Positions 44,185-57,900 of a DNA stretch of 64,000 nucleotides are shown here, piece after piece. The DNA is taken from positions 52,875-116,874 of the forward strand of contig NW_017804353.1 in the NCBI RefSeq assembly GCF_001625305.1. Reading direction: 5' to 3'. Every line of letters begins with the position of its first letter. The first letter of the stretch is position 1. Below the pieces are notes generated by a model that was not told where the DNA came from, did no database searches, and worked only from the letters and a program-made list of their open reading frames with translations. The translations under genes and the position numbers were made by a program. This stretch comes from Branchiostoma belcheri (lineage: Eukaryota; Chordata; Leptocardii; Amphioxiformes; Branchiostomatidae).

Positions 44185-46860
44185 GTGAGTGTAACACCTT
44201 ACGACGCTGCCTCTTTTAAGATGAGCCTATCATCCACCTTTGTAAGAAATTACAGCTAGAAAGGACGCCTAGTTTTTGTGCTAGACGGATTTTTTTGGCG
44301 AGCACGTTGTTGCGTTGTTGTGTGGAGGGGGAAGTTGTGGTTTGGGCATGGGTGGGCATGCATGGTTGTGGCGGGCTTTTGTTTTGTTTTCCTGCTTGGC
44401 GCGTCGACGTGCTTCGGTCTGGCCGGACTTTGGAGCCAAAAACATGTCCGTACCTTTGATCAAGAGGTGGCAGAATTGTTGACAACACTTCAGTTGAACA
44501 GTGTGGTGTATGTTTTTGTCAGCCTTCGCGGTTTTGGGGTGATTTTTTGTTCAACATTCTGATTGCGCGCCAAAAAAATTAAGAGGACTAGAAGGCACAC
44601 TGAGCACTTGCCCGCGTCTCCGGAGAATTTTTACCTAAAACTATCATGTTCTTGTCAAAAATGGACACTCTGGATAAGGTGGTTTGATCTGTTGTGGATT
44701 TTTATAGGTTTTGAACAGAATTTTCCTCAGAAAAATATGTCGTTTGGTTCGGACGTCAGTCGTCAAAAACAATAACAAAATTTGTGCAATTTTTTTTCGC
44801 GCCAAACCATTTTTGAAGGTATCGTCTTACTTGAGGCTTCTCGGCTTTGTTTAAGATCCTCCCTCACAATTTGTCTTCTCATGTCTTCCTTCAGTTTGTA
44901 ATTTCCTTCTAGTTCAGACATTTTCTCGGAAGAGTTAATCTAGATAGCCTACTTCCCGCCTAAAGAATTATGGCGGGACGATCCTTCAACAATTTATCGC
45001 ACATAAATTTTTATGTCAGTTTCGTCTGGAATCCTCCCCGACTGTCATAAATTATTTTTTGTTACGATCCTATTAGTATTTTTGAACACGGATTTGTGTT
45101 TATATTTTGCAGACTGTGTCGTTGTTTATTTAGACTATTTGGGAAGCAAAATACAGCCAAGTTTTGGCGCTAGCCGGAGGGTAAACAGGCCACCGGGAGG
45201 TTCCCAGTAGCTCTACGGTACTTGGAGTGTTGTCTTCCCGCCTAGGCTTTTCCAGCACTCCGGTGATTTTTACTCCCCAAGACTTCGAATTATTTTTGAC
45301 GTGTTTTCTGTCGTTTTTATCGGTTTTTCTTATTTTTTTTTTACTGGTGTATTGTATCTTATAACAAGTCAAAAATAAGCTGGAACATAAACCTTTGTTT
45401 AGAACTTCAAAGAGTAGAAGTTTCCATTGTTATTATAAGGTTATTTTAGTCGATGACTTCATGTATTTTTGGTTACATCTAAAAAGATGATCCTGCTAGC
45501 TTTCAAAATCATAAAATCAGCAAAATAAAGCAAAAAAAATAAGTAAATGACAAGTGAGATGGTAATTTCTGCCTTCCTGAAGTACTAGTAGTCTTTTCGC
45601 CCAAGGCCACCAACAATTAAAATGTTTTACGACATATTTGCACCTGAATAGACTGCGGTGTGGGAACATTTATGCAAATTGCTACCCCCACAGAGAGCAG
45701 GAACAACTGAATTGAAATGAATCGCCCAGAAGTGTGATCAAGTGTCCCACAGTTATAAGGCGAAACAAAAGGCAGGTGAAAAAGGACACGTCTTACGCAT
45801 ATCTACCTGTTCAGTCCTTTTGGGTGCGTCACGTACTTGGGTCACGCAATGCCCTGCTCGTAAACTGGCCAAGGCGACATTTTAAAGTTTTCAGTTGCCT
45901 GTCGATTGATTGTAGCCTCCATAGCATGCCAAAAACTGGGGTTTTGGGGGGGGTCTTTGGGAGCTTTTACGTGCTAATTTCTGATTGCATATACTAGACA
46001 ACATAGCCGACCTGGTTGAATTACCCCCGTTTTTTGAACTGGGCTAATCAGAAAACAGCCGAAGACCACCAAACCCCCAGTTCTATAAGCCTGCTATGTA
46101 GGCTCGATTGATTGACACATTGTTTTTGCTCAATTTTAACTCCAGGTCACAGCCCTGCTTTGAGTAAGCCTCATTCTTACCAAAACAAATATCGATTTTG
46201 AGAGCCAGCCTGTCAATGATTGTGGTTTAAAGTCAACAAGCACGTTAGACGTTGAGAAATGATATGGTTTAGGTACTGCCTCATTGGATGGTGTGACCTG
46301 ATGTTTTCTTTTGAATAAGTTGCCATGGACCCAAGGCATGAAATTAAAGTGGGACTCCTTGTTAGTGTTACATGGAGCATTGTGTTACAAGCTTTCTTGT
46401 GAAAAAGTTAAATGCTGCAAAGGACGGTAGGCTCAAATGGTGAAGCCTGTCTTGACTGAAACTGTTGATTCTTTGTCTATGGAGTAAGTACATGTACCAA
46501 TTTTATAATTTGTAGGAAGTTGGCAAGACTTACCTTGATACCGTCTTTTAACTGAATGTTTTAACTTAGACCAGTAATGTCTTTGTATGTCTTGCAAGCT
46601 ATAATTAGTTTGTACTTTTTTGTATGGTTTCATTAGGTTGGTAAATGGATGAATAATACATTTTATCTTTAATTTGCACAACCAGCAGAAGTACCAGCAG
46701 TAACCTGTCAAACTCAAAGACTACTGAAACTTTGGCTGGTACATATTTTTTGTTGTGCAACAAAATTGGTTAGATCTTGTTTATAGTAGAGCAGGTTAAA
46801 GTTATAATTATGTTAAAACTATAGCCAGTTAGTCAATTCTGATCCCTCGTTACGTTTCAG
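44185..46860. other. Probable 5' intron of the IVNS1ABP-like gene
   Basis: Non-coding on inspection; one TAGCCTCC foldback (45,913-46,104). Confidence 0.4.
45913..46104 (+). mobile_element. Foldback MITE (TAGCCTCC family), copy 6, with clear target duplication
   Basis: Flanked by CGATTGATTG on both sides, a 9-10 bp direct repeat. Ends TAGCCTCCATAGCATGCC and GCTATGTAGGCT. Confidence 0.88.
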
Positions 46861-46951
46861 GTCATTCCTGACCAAACGAGACAGCAGCAGTCGCTGTGAA
46901 GACGCCTGAGTGGGCAACTCCCTTGAGGACTACACACCCTTCAAAGATCAG
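46861..46951 (+). other. IVNS1ABP: Possible 5' UTR exon of the IVNS1ABP-like gene
   Basis: Bounded by CGTTACGTTTCAG and CAG/GTATGT. It has stops in at least one frame and no ATG, as expected of a leader exon. Suggestive only. Confidence 0.35.
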
Positions 46952-49370
46952 GTATGTTTGTGTTTGGTCCTCAGCAAATTTGCATGAAATAACATTTAAT
47001 AAATTGTCATGGAAGTTCATCTGTGTTGGTAGTAATCAAGGTACAATCAATTGTTGAACTTAATTCCAACACAAGGGTTATACACCAGGATCAAATTTTC
47101 AAACCACTGTCGCCTTCATCAGGATATGTAATGACTGTACACTTCCGAAACATGTAACTCTCGCGGTTTTCATAAATGCTTGCTTTCTTTGTTCATTTCA
47201 TGTAAAATGTTAAAGGTCTTTCTAGATTATGCTCAGCTTGATAATTAAAAGGGGGCCTTGTAAGATCTGACTGAAATCATACCATCTTAATTTGTTAACG
47301 GTTAGCTGTAAATTTCAAATCCTTATGGATTTATATGACTCTGCCAAATTATAAACAGGATCTGAACACCACACAGACAACATCATTGTCGTGAAAATCA
47401 CTCAGAATGCATCAAATGAGCAGATAAACAAAACTGCCCCATGTCCCCAGTCATTGGGAAGAAATGGCTGTTTACTGTTTGAAAGGTGGTAACTTGGACT
47501 TGGTGCTAACTAAGAATTTACAATTAATACAACGGTATGATATTACTATTTCACAAGGAAGCAAAAGTCGGAGAGTGTAAAAGTAAAAGTACAAAACAGG
47601 TTTCATAAAGCTGGTGTGCCTCACTCTACTGACTTTAAGAGCAGCCGCCATTACGAGTTCCAGCTAAAGCAGGCTTGCTAATACCTTCACGCCTATAAAG
47701 TCATGACCTCGACCTACAACATTATTGCACAAGCTGTTTATGTGAAATCTTAGCTTAAAATGCTGTCTTTATGTCTTATTGAAGGGAACGAATGTATTTC
47801 TATATCTATTTCATGTAGCTACTACAGGTAGAGGCGTTTTAGCGAGTTGGTAGGAGAGCCTTTGAAATCTTTGTAAGCGGAGCTACCAGGTACAAAAGAG
47901 TCGCTAGCATGACTGTCAAAAGGTTGTTTACAGTGGTGCCAGGTGTAGTGATTAACTAGCGCTGCAGAAAATGGCCGGACTAGCGCATACAACATGTTTG
48001 ACCGAGTTGCTAGGAGGCCGCCTTCTATAAAAAGAACTTGTCCTTTGAAAACCAGGCATGCATTGTAGGCTAATAAGGGTAACGCAAAGTACATTTAATG
48101 TGGGGGAAAAAATGTGCTGGGTTTTGAGTGCAAGGAACAAAGTAAAATCCTCTACAACCACCTTAACTTGTCGGGTAAGTCCCAAAGGTTTGTACTTCTG
48201 CAAGATAATATCTAGGGTCTCGAGACATTATGAATTCGTGCTTGCCACTATCAGATTTAAAGGTATTCAGTATACACACATATTCAGAAGAAGGAATGGT
48301 ATTATGCCATTTTTAAGTAATTGTATTGATTTGTATACATGTGATATGTGATGGCATGTAGCTAAGTACGTGATGGCATGTCTACCCTATCATGGAAAAA
48401 TTGCATTCACCTGTTAATCAGCGATGGTGCCTGGGTTGCTTTTGTAATGCTGATGCAATTTCAGTGAAAAACAGCATACTGACCTTGACATTCAACAGCT
48501 TGAAATCCTTTTTTACTGCATACCGGCACCAGAAGAATTTTACCTGCACCACTTTGAAAATTGTGGATCATTACCAAAACTGTTTAGAAATTATTGCTGT
48601 TGTTTCTTTTATGCTTCATCATAGGCAGTAACAGTCAATTCAACAATTAAGAATCCACATACATCTACAAATTTTCATGTACATATAATTTATAAACCCA
48701 GTACATGGACCAGTGCAGGTTAGGTGCAGGTGTAGACATCAGAAGTACCTGCACAGCTCCAATTTTACCTGCATTTGCAGGTGGTATTTCCAGCCCTGCA
48801 TGTCAGTGTTTTTCCATACAACACCTATAGTATAAGCCTTCTATAGGCAGCCAGGGTTGGGTGGTTGGTTGATTGCGTATCGGAAATCTCTGTAATTTGA
48901 TGTGAGGTATGGATCCATCAGTGGCCTAAACCGTTGCCATAGAAACAGTCTCACCGTGCCAGATCGCTATGACGGCAGGCTAATCGGACGGGAATTGTCT
49001 ATCTGTTATCAGAATTTTCCAGAAAGCAGCGGGAGGATTTGGGAGCCTGCCTCCAGCCACAATGATGCAAAATGGGTAGGGAGGAAGTATTTTTCTTGCT
49101 TAAAACCAAACCCTGCTACAATGTGCATGATACTATGATAGCTGAATATTTTGTCTTTCAGCAAGTATTTGGGCAGAGATAGATTTTCCACTTCCAAGCA
49201 TGCTCGATTGTCTGGAATTTTTGTAGCCTGGCATGGAGCCATTTGAAGCATTCTGTTCATGTGGCCATTTTATGTTTTATGCTCTGGCTTGGCAGGAATG
49301 ACATAGCCGTAGTCAGAATTTGCATTTTCTCCCTCATGCATGAAGACAGTTTTAACACATTCTGATTATT

Positions 49371-49580
49371 CAGGGCTCGAAACTCGTCTTGTTAATACTA
49401 CAACAAAGATTTTCTTATTTTTCTGACACAAGAATATTCTATATAGTAGTATACATTTAATATCTTAACATGTGAACCCTTGAAAATGTTTGGGTGCACT
49501 GGTGCACCCTCAGAAAAAAATTGGGTACTAGTATACAACTCCAATCTAAGGTGCACATGCATCCAATATTTCGAGCCCTG
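49371..49580. mobile_element. hAT-like MITE
   Basis: CAGGGCTCGAAACTCG at the left and ATATTTCGAGCCCTG at the right form inverted ends; 210 bp, no coding content. Confidence 0.7.
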
Positions 49581-50675
49581 CTATTACTAGTATTAGACAG
49601 ACATGTAGTCTTGTTATAAAAATGACAGATTGTATAATGGTCTATTGCTTACTCTATCAACTTGGGAATTACTTAATTATTGCCTGTTAATACCTTGTCT
49701 GGAAGCTACTACAAGACAAAAGGAGATCACCAATTCCCAAAGTGGCTGATCATATGACTGAAGTTATGCCTTGAGGGCATCCCTAATTACTCAATTAACA
49801 AACGGTTTCTTATACTGTACCTTGGGGTATAGGTGAGATAGCTAGGTCATCACCATGGCAATAGAAACAGGTTCTTTTTGTTGATAAGATGCTTAATTTA
49901 AGAAGAGAAATTTGACTGTTCTTGCTGTTTCACTGAGAAAATGGTATAGAAGACTTCTTTATATTGCCTATTCATGTATTACTGTGCCAACTTGTCAACT
50001 TTGGTGGTGCGAAAATAGATACCCTAAACATTTTTAGGAGAATATATTGATTTTTGTATTCTCGGGCATGACAGATTTTTTTTTCTCGGTAGAATAGTGG
50101 GTGTCATAACAGGTGTTTGTTTTTTTGAAAGCATAATGCTGTTAAGGCAACAGTGCTCAGTAAAATAAGAACACAGAAATATTGGTTGAACATCAAGTGC
50201 CATGCCTTGAATCCTGGTCTAAGCATGTACCTGAAAAGACTTACAGGGTCAAACATTTGTCTTGACCTGTTGCGTTGCAGTGGCAGATAAATTGTATAGG
50301 TTCGCCAGTGTGTCGGTGTTCGAAGTGATGTTCTGTCTTTGAAACTGTGCTTCAGTGTTAAAGCTACATTTTTATATCAAGACGGTGCCTTGTCATATCA
50401 AAATGGGGTGAAGAAAGCAGTTATGCATCCTGTAAAACACTTCATCTAGTTCTCAGAATTTTTTATCTTTGTCAGTGTGACCTGACCCCTTGGTAATGAG
50501 GTTGTTTTTGCCAGACTTCATTTGATGGTTGACACTTGACAGGGTCATTAGTTTTTTTCTGTTGAGTGCATGTTGTACTTGAAGTAATGTTATGGGTATT
50601 GTTTTCTGTGAAGGGGGAGGGGATTAGGTGAGGATCATGGCAGTAGCATCCTTCCAAGCTAGTGCTGTGTACGTA

Positions 50676-51038
50676 AACCCACATTTCAAGTCCAGAGGTT
50701 TAGGTTCAGTTCCGGACTTGTAAGTCTGGACATAAACCCATGGCATATACAAAACTGCATGTTGGCAACCTTACAATGTTGTTTGGGCAAAACTTTGGCC
50801 ACACAACATGGAGGCCGACACTTGACGATGCCCGATGGCAATGTTTTATTCATTTTGCAGCACAGATCTTGCAATCTACAGAAGGTTTTAGGTGGTTTGG
50901 AAAGAAAAGGAATATGTGACATGTTTTTTTTTTTTGTCATAATTCCAGAATCGGTTCTTGACTTTTAGGTTTTTTTGGACTTGAACCTTAACATTTTTAC
51001 AAGTCCAGAACCGGTCCAGCAAACCGGTACACAGCACT
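50676..51038. mobile_element. Second copy of the 28,705 element, inverted
   Basis: Shares GGTTTAGGTTCAGTTCCGGA, GCCATGGGTTTA-type sequence, TGCCCGATGGCAATGTTTT and GGTTTTAGGTGGTTTGGAAA with 28,705-29,100 in the opposite orientation. Confidence 0.7.
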
Positions 51039-51743
51039 ATTCCAAACTCTAGTTTACAAACAGCTGGTCTTGTGAGGAAACTAATCACTGTTTTGGCCGA
51101 GGCTTACATTTTCTACGTGCGACATGCACTTCACTATGCTGGGGGATAAGACTATCTCTGGAAACGGTCCAATATATTCAGCAGTCCAAGGATTGCTATG
51201 CAAGGGTTGCGTAGCGCGGTACCCCAATACAAATTTGCCTAGGGGGATGGCCTCCTGCAACCAGAAGTGTGATCCCACCAACAGTTGGAAAATGTCCCTC
51301 TGTAATGCATGTTTAATTGACACGAGTTGGGACGTGGTTTCAAGTTATGTCCAACCACGGTGCACTTGCTGTATATCTGTCTGTATGTAAACATTAAGGG
51401 TTTTCTTAGCAACTGTAGCATCTACATATCTGTATTTTAGTTGCTTCGAATTCTTTTCTTCAGAAATAAAGCTTTTTTTCTCTAAGTTAACAGAATGCTT
51501 AGGGGCTAGTACTCTGATACAAGGATACCCAAGCAGAAAGCTAGAAACTTGAAATACAAAACTATGTCAAGCATTTGTCAGTTCGGAGCAGCTGCAACAG
51601 TAACACTACTTGTACATTACACCTTCTATTACCATCCATTTGTCTGGTGAGTGATACACAGCCTCATTATTCATCCTGCTCTGCACCTGTTCCCAGCATT
51701 GCCCAGCAGGAAATGACAGGCCCTAGTTGTGGTTGACAGATAA

Positions 51744-51890
51744 TCTCCCAGCAGATCTTTCCATGGCTTCAAAGACAGTATCAAATTGGCCAGGCAGTAT
51801 TCACTGCCAGACAGTATCTATTGGCCACTGCAAAGGGACACTCCTCTGGCCAATGGATACTGCCTTGCCACCATATAATCTGCTTGGAGA
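51744..51890. mobile_element. Foldback MITE (GATCCTAGGGTGGCAA family), diverged
   Basis: Outer ends TCTCCCAGCAGAT and ATCTGCTTGGAGA, with AGTATCAAATTGGCCAGGCA inside. Confidence 0.65.
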
Positions 51891-52315
51891 TTACTGTAAT
51901 TCACGTTATAGCAAAAGTTCACGTCTGAGAAAAATAGACATGTTCAAGGAACTATATATTCACTGTGGCGACAGGTGCAGGAAAAAAAGAAAGTCCAGGA
52001 ATTATTTGTTAACTGTGATAAGTTCACGGTACAAAAGTGACAGTGAAAACAGTGAAAAAATCAGGAATTACAGTAGTTGGCACATGCCTACATCAGCCTT
52101 CACCGACATCTTTGTCCTTTAACTGACCGAACCGTAAACATGAGATGGACAGGAGTTGTTAGTATTAGCCATACACGGCTGAACCTGCTTGGCTTTTGGC
52201 TCTTGGCTCTCCGATGTAATTCCTAGTTTGTAACACCAATTAGACTGGCATTAGGGTACCGGGTTGCGGTTTTGGAACCCTGTGCATATGATGGTGTTAT
52301 CTCTCTGAAACAGAT

Positions 52316-53400
52316 TTGAGGGCCCAACCTGGAAACTGAACAAGGCCAAATGGCTAGGCGTATTTCCTGACATGGCTTCAGAAGTGAATTATATGGTAGC
52401 ACAAACTGATAAAGGATTTTTTTTATAAAAAAATGACGATGGTGCACTGTTGGATGATGGTGTGATGGGGTATGAGTCACCTAGCAATATCTATCTCTCT
52501 TTTAAAGACCCAACCCCCTGGAAACTGAACAAGGCCAAATGGCTAGCCTTATTTCCTGACATGGCTTAAGAAGTGAATTTTACGATAGCATAAACTGATA
52601 AAGGATTTTAAAAAAAACGACATCTGCACACTATCGGATGATGGCGTATGTCACCCAGTAATATCAATCTTTCTCTCTGAAACAGATTTTAAAGACCCAA
52701 CCTGGAAACTGAACAAGGCCAAATGGCTAGCCATATTTCCTGACATGGCTTAAGAAATGAATTTTATATCATAAACTGATAAAGATTGGCGTACAAGCAG
52801 ATGTTGGAGCAATGGGGTATGAGTCACCCAACAATATGAATCCGTTTTTTTAAAGACCCAACCTGGAAACTGAACAAGGCCAAATGGCTAGCCATATTTC
52901 CTGAAATGAATTTTACGGTACCATAAACTGTTAAAGGATTAAAAAAAAAAACGTTGGCAGACTATGGGATAATGGTGCGATGGGGTATTAGTCCCCCAGC
53001 AATATGAATCCGTCTGAAACATTATTAAAAAAACAACCTGGAAACTGAACAAGGCCAAATGACTAGCCATATTTCCTGAAATGAATTTTACGGTACCATA
53101 AACTGATAAAGGATTGAAAAAAAAAAAAACGTTGGCAGACTATGGGATGATGGTGCGAAGGGATATTGAGTCACCCAACAATATGAATCCGTCTGAGACA
53201 TATTTAAAGACCCAACCTGGAAACTGAACAAGGCCAAATGGCTAGCCATATTTCCTGAAATAAATTTTACGGTACCATAAACTGATTGAGGATTGGAAAA
53301 AAAACGTTAGCAGACTATGGGATGATGGTGTGATGGGGTATGAGTCACCCAGCAATATGAATCCGTCTGAGAAGCCACGCGGAGAATGTATGAATAAGAA
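52316..53400 (+). repeat. Tandem array of six units of about 160-190 bp
   Basis: The anchor GGAAACTGAACAAGGCCAAA occurs at 52,331, 52,520, 52,704, 52,865, 53,040 and 53,219. Each unit also carries CATATTTCCTGA, ATAAACTGATAAAGGATT, GCAGACTATGGGATGATGGT and GAGTCACCCA. Confidence 0.9.
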
Positions 53401-53651
53401 ATGTGATGACACACACACACCCCTGGCATGATGAGCCGTCCTGTGGCATGCATATGCATGGTTCTATTCCTGCCCACCTCACGTCAGCGCATGGTCCACG
53501 CTAGCTAGCTCCCTGTCTTCCCTCCCTTCAAAGCTGATATTTCCCCTGACTGGCCGCGTGCTCCGAGCACAGAGCTAGCACTGTACCAGCGGCATGGTGA
53601 TTGTCATGGACATGTGGGTATCCAGCCTGGGTGTTTTCTGTAGAGAGCCTC

Positions 53652-53872
53652 TGTGCATTGCTGATTCAATTTTGGAGTGAGGTGCCCGGCAACAGCTTGT
53701 ACTGTAGTAGCCATGCTCTTACAGTGTTTCATTCTGTATCTGTATAATCTGTACATTTGCAAGTTCATTCTGTAACTCTGTACTTGGCCTTTCATCGCAC
53801 GCATGGCTACAACAATGCAGACTGTTGCCAGGCACCTTGCTACCAAAATGAATTAGCAACGCACGTTGTACA
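53652..53872. repeat. Foldback repeat with ATTCTGTATCTGTA core
   Basis: CATTGCTGATTCAATTTTGG and GGTGCCCGGCAACAG at the left are inverted as CTGTTGCCAGGCACC and CAAAATGAATTAGCAA at the right. A half copy is at 54,400-54,490. Confidence 0.7.
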
Positions 53873-54576
53873 GCCACTCTACGTTTTGCCAGTATTTCAT
53901 TCTGTATCTGTGTTTGTACATTTGCAAATTCGTTCTGTATCTGTACATGGCCTTTCATTGCATGCATGGCTACAACAAATGAATTTGCAAGGCACATGTG
54001 CTATACAGTTGCTCTCCATTTTACCATCTGTTTCATTGCCTGGTGATTTAAATTTGCTGCCTAAACCCATATCCAGTACAAATTTTGGAGCCAAAAGGCT
54101 GCCATAGCTTGCTGAATGCTGGTTAATGGCTGTACAGTCACTGTCCGTTTTGTCATCTATTTCATTGCCTGGTGATTTAGATTTTAGCCTCCTCCCTGCT
54201 ACCTAACCCCATATTGTCCATAACCAGTGCAAATTTTGGAGCCAAACGGCTGCCTTAGCACGCTCAGAGCTCACCCCAAGCAATGAAGCAAGGGTGCTCC
54301 CCCTCTCCCTAAAATCCTAGCACCACTCCCAAAATGTTAAAATTTAGGGTTTTCGCTGCATATTTTCATGAAAATATGCTGTCTAAAATAGCCACTGTGT
54401 ATTGCAGATTCATTTTGGGAGCAAGGTGCCCGGCAACAGCTTGTACTGTAGTAGCCATGCTCTCCCTGTATTTCATTCTGTATCTGTATTTTCATAAAAA
54501 TATGCTGATTTTTTTTTTCGCGACATCAACTGATTAGGGAGCACCTCTCCACTGAAAATTTCTGGCAAGACCTGCT

Positions 54577-54755
54577 TAGCCTCCATAGCATGCCAAAAAC
54601 TGGGGATTTTGGGGGTCTTTGGGTGCTATTTTCTGATTGCATATAGACAACATAGCCTGTCTGGTTGAATTACCCCCGTTTTTTAGAACTGGGCTAATCA
54701 GAAAACAGCCGAACGCCACCAAACTCCCAGTTCTATACGCCTGCTACGGAGGCTA
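54577..54755 (+). mobile_element. Foldback MITE (TAGCCTCC family), copy 7
   Basis: Ends TAGCCTCCATAGCATGCC and GCTACGGAGGCTA; 53 bp upstream of the first IVNS1ABP coding exon. Confidence 0.85.
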
Positions 54756-54808
54756 CCTGATGCTGAATGTTAACCGCTTGTTACTGATGTTGTTGTGTTG
54801 GTCCACAG

Positions 54809-54950
54809 ATACCCTGAAGAGAAGCCAGAGATGACGGGGGATCCGGGAACGACCCAGCTGGTGTTTGAGGACCCGACGTACCTCACCACCACTATGGGCC
54901 AGCTCAACGCACTGAGGAAAAACAGACATTTCTGTGACGTTATCCTGCAG
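54809..54950 (+). CDS. IVNS1ABP: IVNS1ABP exon 1 (first coding)
   Basis: Acceptor TTGGTCCACAG; ATG at 54,831; donor GTAAGG; phase 0 out. Encodes MTGDPGTTQLVFEDPTYLTT and MGQLNALRKNRHFCDVILQ. The 22 bases before the ATG are open in frame, so the start is the first ATG rather than proven. Confidence 0.87.
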
Positions 54951-57900
54951 GTAAGGCTGAGTCTAACATTCAAGTAAATGTATATAATAGTGTAGAGAAA
55001 TGGCTCTGCTGAAGGCTAACTGCAGGTTTAAACTGATGTTGTTCTGTTGCTCAACACGCTGAGGAAAAACAGACATTTCTGTGACGTTATTCTGCAGGTA
55101 AGGATGACCCTGACAGTTTTTGCTGGGTTTGTACTGATATTTCCAAGAAGTAATTGTAGCATGATGTAGAGAAATGACTGCATGAATACTTAGTAGCAAA
55201 GACTACATGTACCATTGTCAAATAATGAATCCTGTACAGTATGTAGAAATGGCATGTCTACAATGGTAAAACTGACTGACATGTTTGTACTAATATTTGC
55301 AAGAAGTAATTGTACATAATAATGTAGAGAAATGGCTATGCATGAATACCTTGTAGTCTTTGCCTACAAGGGTCAAGTAATAAGTCATGTAGTTTTCCCC
55401 TGAAAATGACACTACAACGTACCACCGGTAGAACTGACTTTTTGCCATGTTCATACCATTATTCCCAGGAAGTAATTTTGGATGAAATTACTACGCATGA
55501 ATTCTCTGTAATATTCGACTAATCCCCAAGCAGATCTTTTGGTGGCTGCTATACAATATCAAATTAGCAGGGCACTATCCATTTGCCACCATAAGGCATA
55601 AAAAACAAAAATGCCAAAGCAAAAAAGACAGTTAAAATGTCAAAAAACATGCCTAGAATAAGTCAAAGCTAAAGCCTCTACTTGGAGAGTAATCTTTGCC
55701 CACAAGGGTCATACATGAGTCATGTATGTACAGCAGTTTTGCCCTGGAAATGCCACTACAACATTGATGAATGTTGGCTAGCCTGGGAATAGCAGGAATA
55801 ATCATGTGAACACTTGCGTATGATGTTCATACGTCAACATACAGTCATGCTAACGTCAAGCATGGTTGTAAGCAACGTGTAAATTCAGATGCCAGCTTAA
55901 AATAAGATGCGATTCATGTTGGTCCACGTGACCTCAGGGCAGGGATATCGACAGGGGCAGATGGTGCATCCCTGCCCTGACGTCAGAGGGGCTGAGGAAT
56001 GTTAAAGGTTCTCTAAGTTAACTGCAGAAATAGAACGGCCCTGTCATAATGATGCATTAGCTTTGGACTCATGTTCAGCCCTTCTCCAATAGAAAGCTTA
56101 GGCTGGTGGACGATGTGCAACGTGTGCTTTCATTCCTCAAAAGCTCTAGATTATGCTGAACTTCGAGTTTTACTTTTTCATTTTTTATTTGTATCTGTCT
56201 AGACTTAACCAAGTTTTCCTCCAAATCATGATATGATGGCAGTGCGTAGTCCAGTGGTTAGCGATCCTGCCTCTGGACTAAGAGGTCGGGAGTTCGAATC
56301 CCGGCTAATGTCGCTCACCCGACATGCACGCTACTGTTTAGGGTCGCAGTCCTTCGGACGGGACGTTAAGCCGTGGTCCACTGCTCATTGTGCTTGTCGA
56401 AAAGAGCTAGGGGAATTTCCCCGGTACAATGAACCTGTAAATACTGTACATAGCGTCTGTCTTCTCTGTCACGACCAGTGGAAGATTAGCTCTTCAGTGA
56501 GCTAAACTGGCTCGAGATCACTTTCACTTTTTTTTTTGCCATGCAAACAATAACCCTAACAGCAACCACACAGTGTCGCTATGGCAATGTATGTTTTCAT
56601 TGCCAGTCTTGTTGGTTTTTTATTTGCTGCATTGAAGGTATGCAGAAAAAAGTATTTCGAGCCCTGCAATTAGCTTATAAAATTAAATTAAAAATAGCCT
56701 ACGAAGTATTACGTAGTGATATATCTTTGCTATAATAACTCACAGAAAATGGGATATTATGGCTGTGTGAACATCTCTTTTGATAGGCAGATTAATATTC
56801 CTAATGTTATGCTGGAATTGAGGACGTAGTATCACCTGGTTTATCATATAGAAGTCCTGTAAGTAGCGTTAGAATTATTGTGGAAAAATGCATTATTAAC
56901 TTTGGATCATGGCATTTGGAAGTAAGATTTCAAAAAGCAGTGTTGTAAGTTATAACGTTGAAATGACAGAGGAAATGTATCAGTAAGTTAGTTTCTTGCA
57001 TTTTTGAAAAATTAATAGTTTTTGATAGTATAGCTTTAAAACCTGACTGTAACATACCTATGTAGATATGCCTGAGAAATAAATGCAAATATTGTAGTCA
57101 CAAGACAGTGTTTGTAGATGGTTAACTATTAAAGTGGCACACTCATACCTGTCAGCGTGACTGACTATGCTAATATCTGACTAATAATATTAATGATCCT
57201 GACTGTGCACACTGCATGTTTTTGCTCATGATGTAATCGAATGTGAATTATGTGATATTCGTTTATTAGTAAAAAAATTGGGCATTGCAAACTGCTAAAA
57301 ATTTGCATGTTCTCACAAAAGACGCAGCATAAAAAAAATCAGAAGCAATTTTTGAGTCTCAAGAAGATAAAATGTGACAGTTTTGAATATTGCACATTTG
57401 TGCATCAATGAATAAGCCAAAGCTTCAAGTGATGCTTACACATGTATGTAGTAAGTATAAGTGACAACGCTCACAAAATGATGATTGAATATCCCGGCTG
57501 ATGCAAAAATCAATTTTGTCTGCATCTGTATGAAATATGTGTCTGGTCCGACTCGAGTGTGGTCATATGCTTTACCGTGTAATGTTATGTCATTACGCAG
57601 GTCCTATTTCATGGATGAGGTACGGGTTTAAAAGTTGAAGCTGGCTTAAGGTTGCTATATATAACAAATATGTACTTACGCAGCCATTTTACGGCCTTGT
57701 GTTAGCAAACAGACTCGCTGAAATTTTGGTCTTTTGCCAAAAATCGATGTATACACAGTATTGCTGCTTGTAATATTGCTCTTTGTCTTTTACTAAATTC
57801 TAATCGACAGCCACCTATAAAACTGTCAAACTGTATGTATGACATGGCTACCCAATAGTAGTAATGTACATGTGACGTGTAATGTTATATTTTTGTGTAA

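Larger units (their letters stand above)
46952..54808. other. Large intron upstream of the first IVNS1ABP coding exon
   Basis: No exon recognised. It contains the hAT-like MITE (49,371-49,580), the inverted copy of the 28,705 element (50,676-51,038), a foldback at 51,744, the tandem array at 52.3-53.4 kb, a foldback at 53.65-53.87 kb and a TAGCCTCC MITE. Confidence 0.5.

Noticed and set aside
44563..44775. Small open frame after the probable first exon
   Set aside because: Low-complexity, not conserved with any family I recognise, and without splice support.
50686..51088. Minus-strand open frames as a gene
   Set aside because: They coincide with a repeat also present at 28,705-29,100, where the frame is not maintained.
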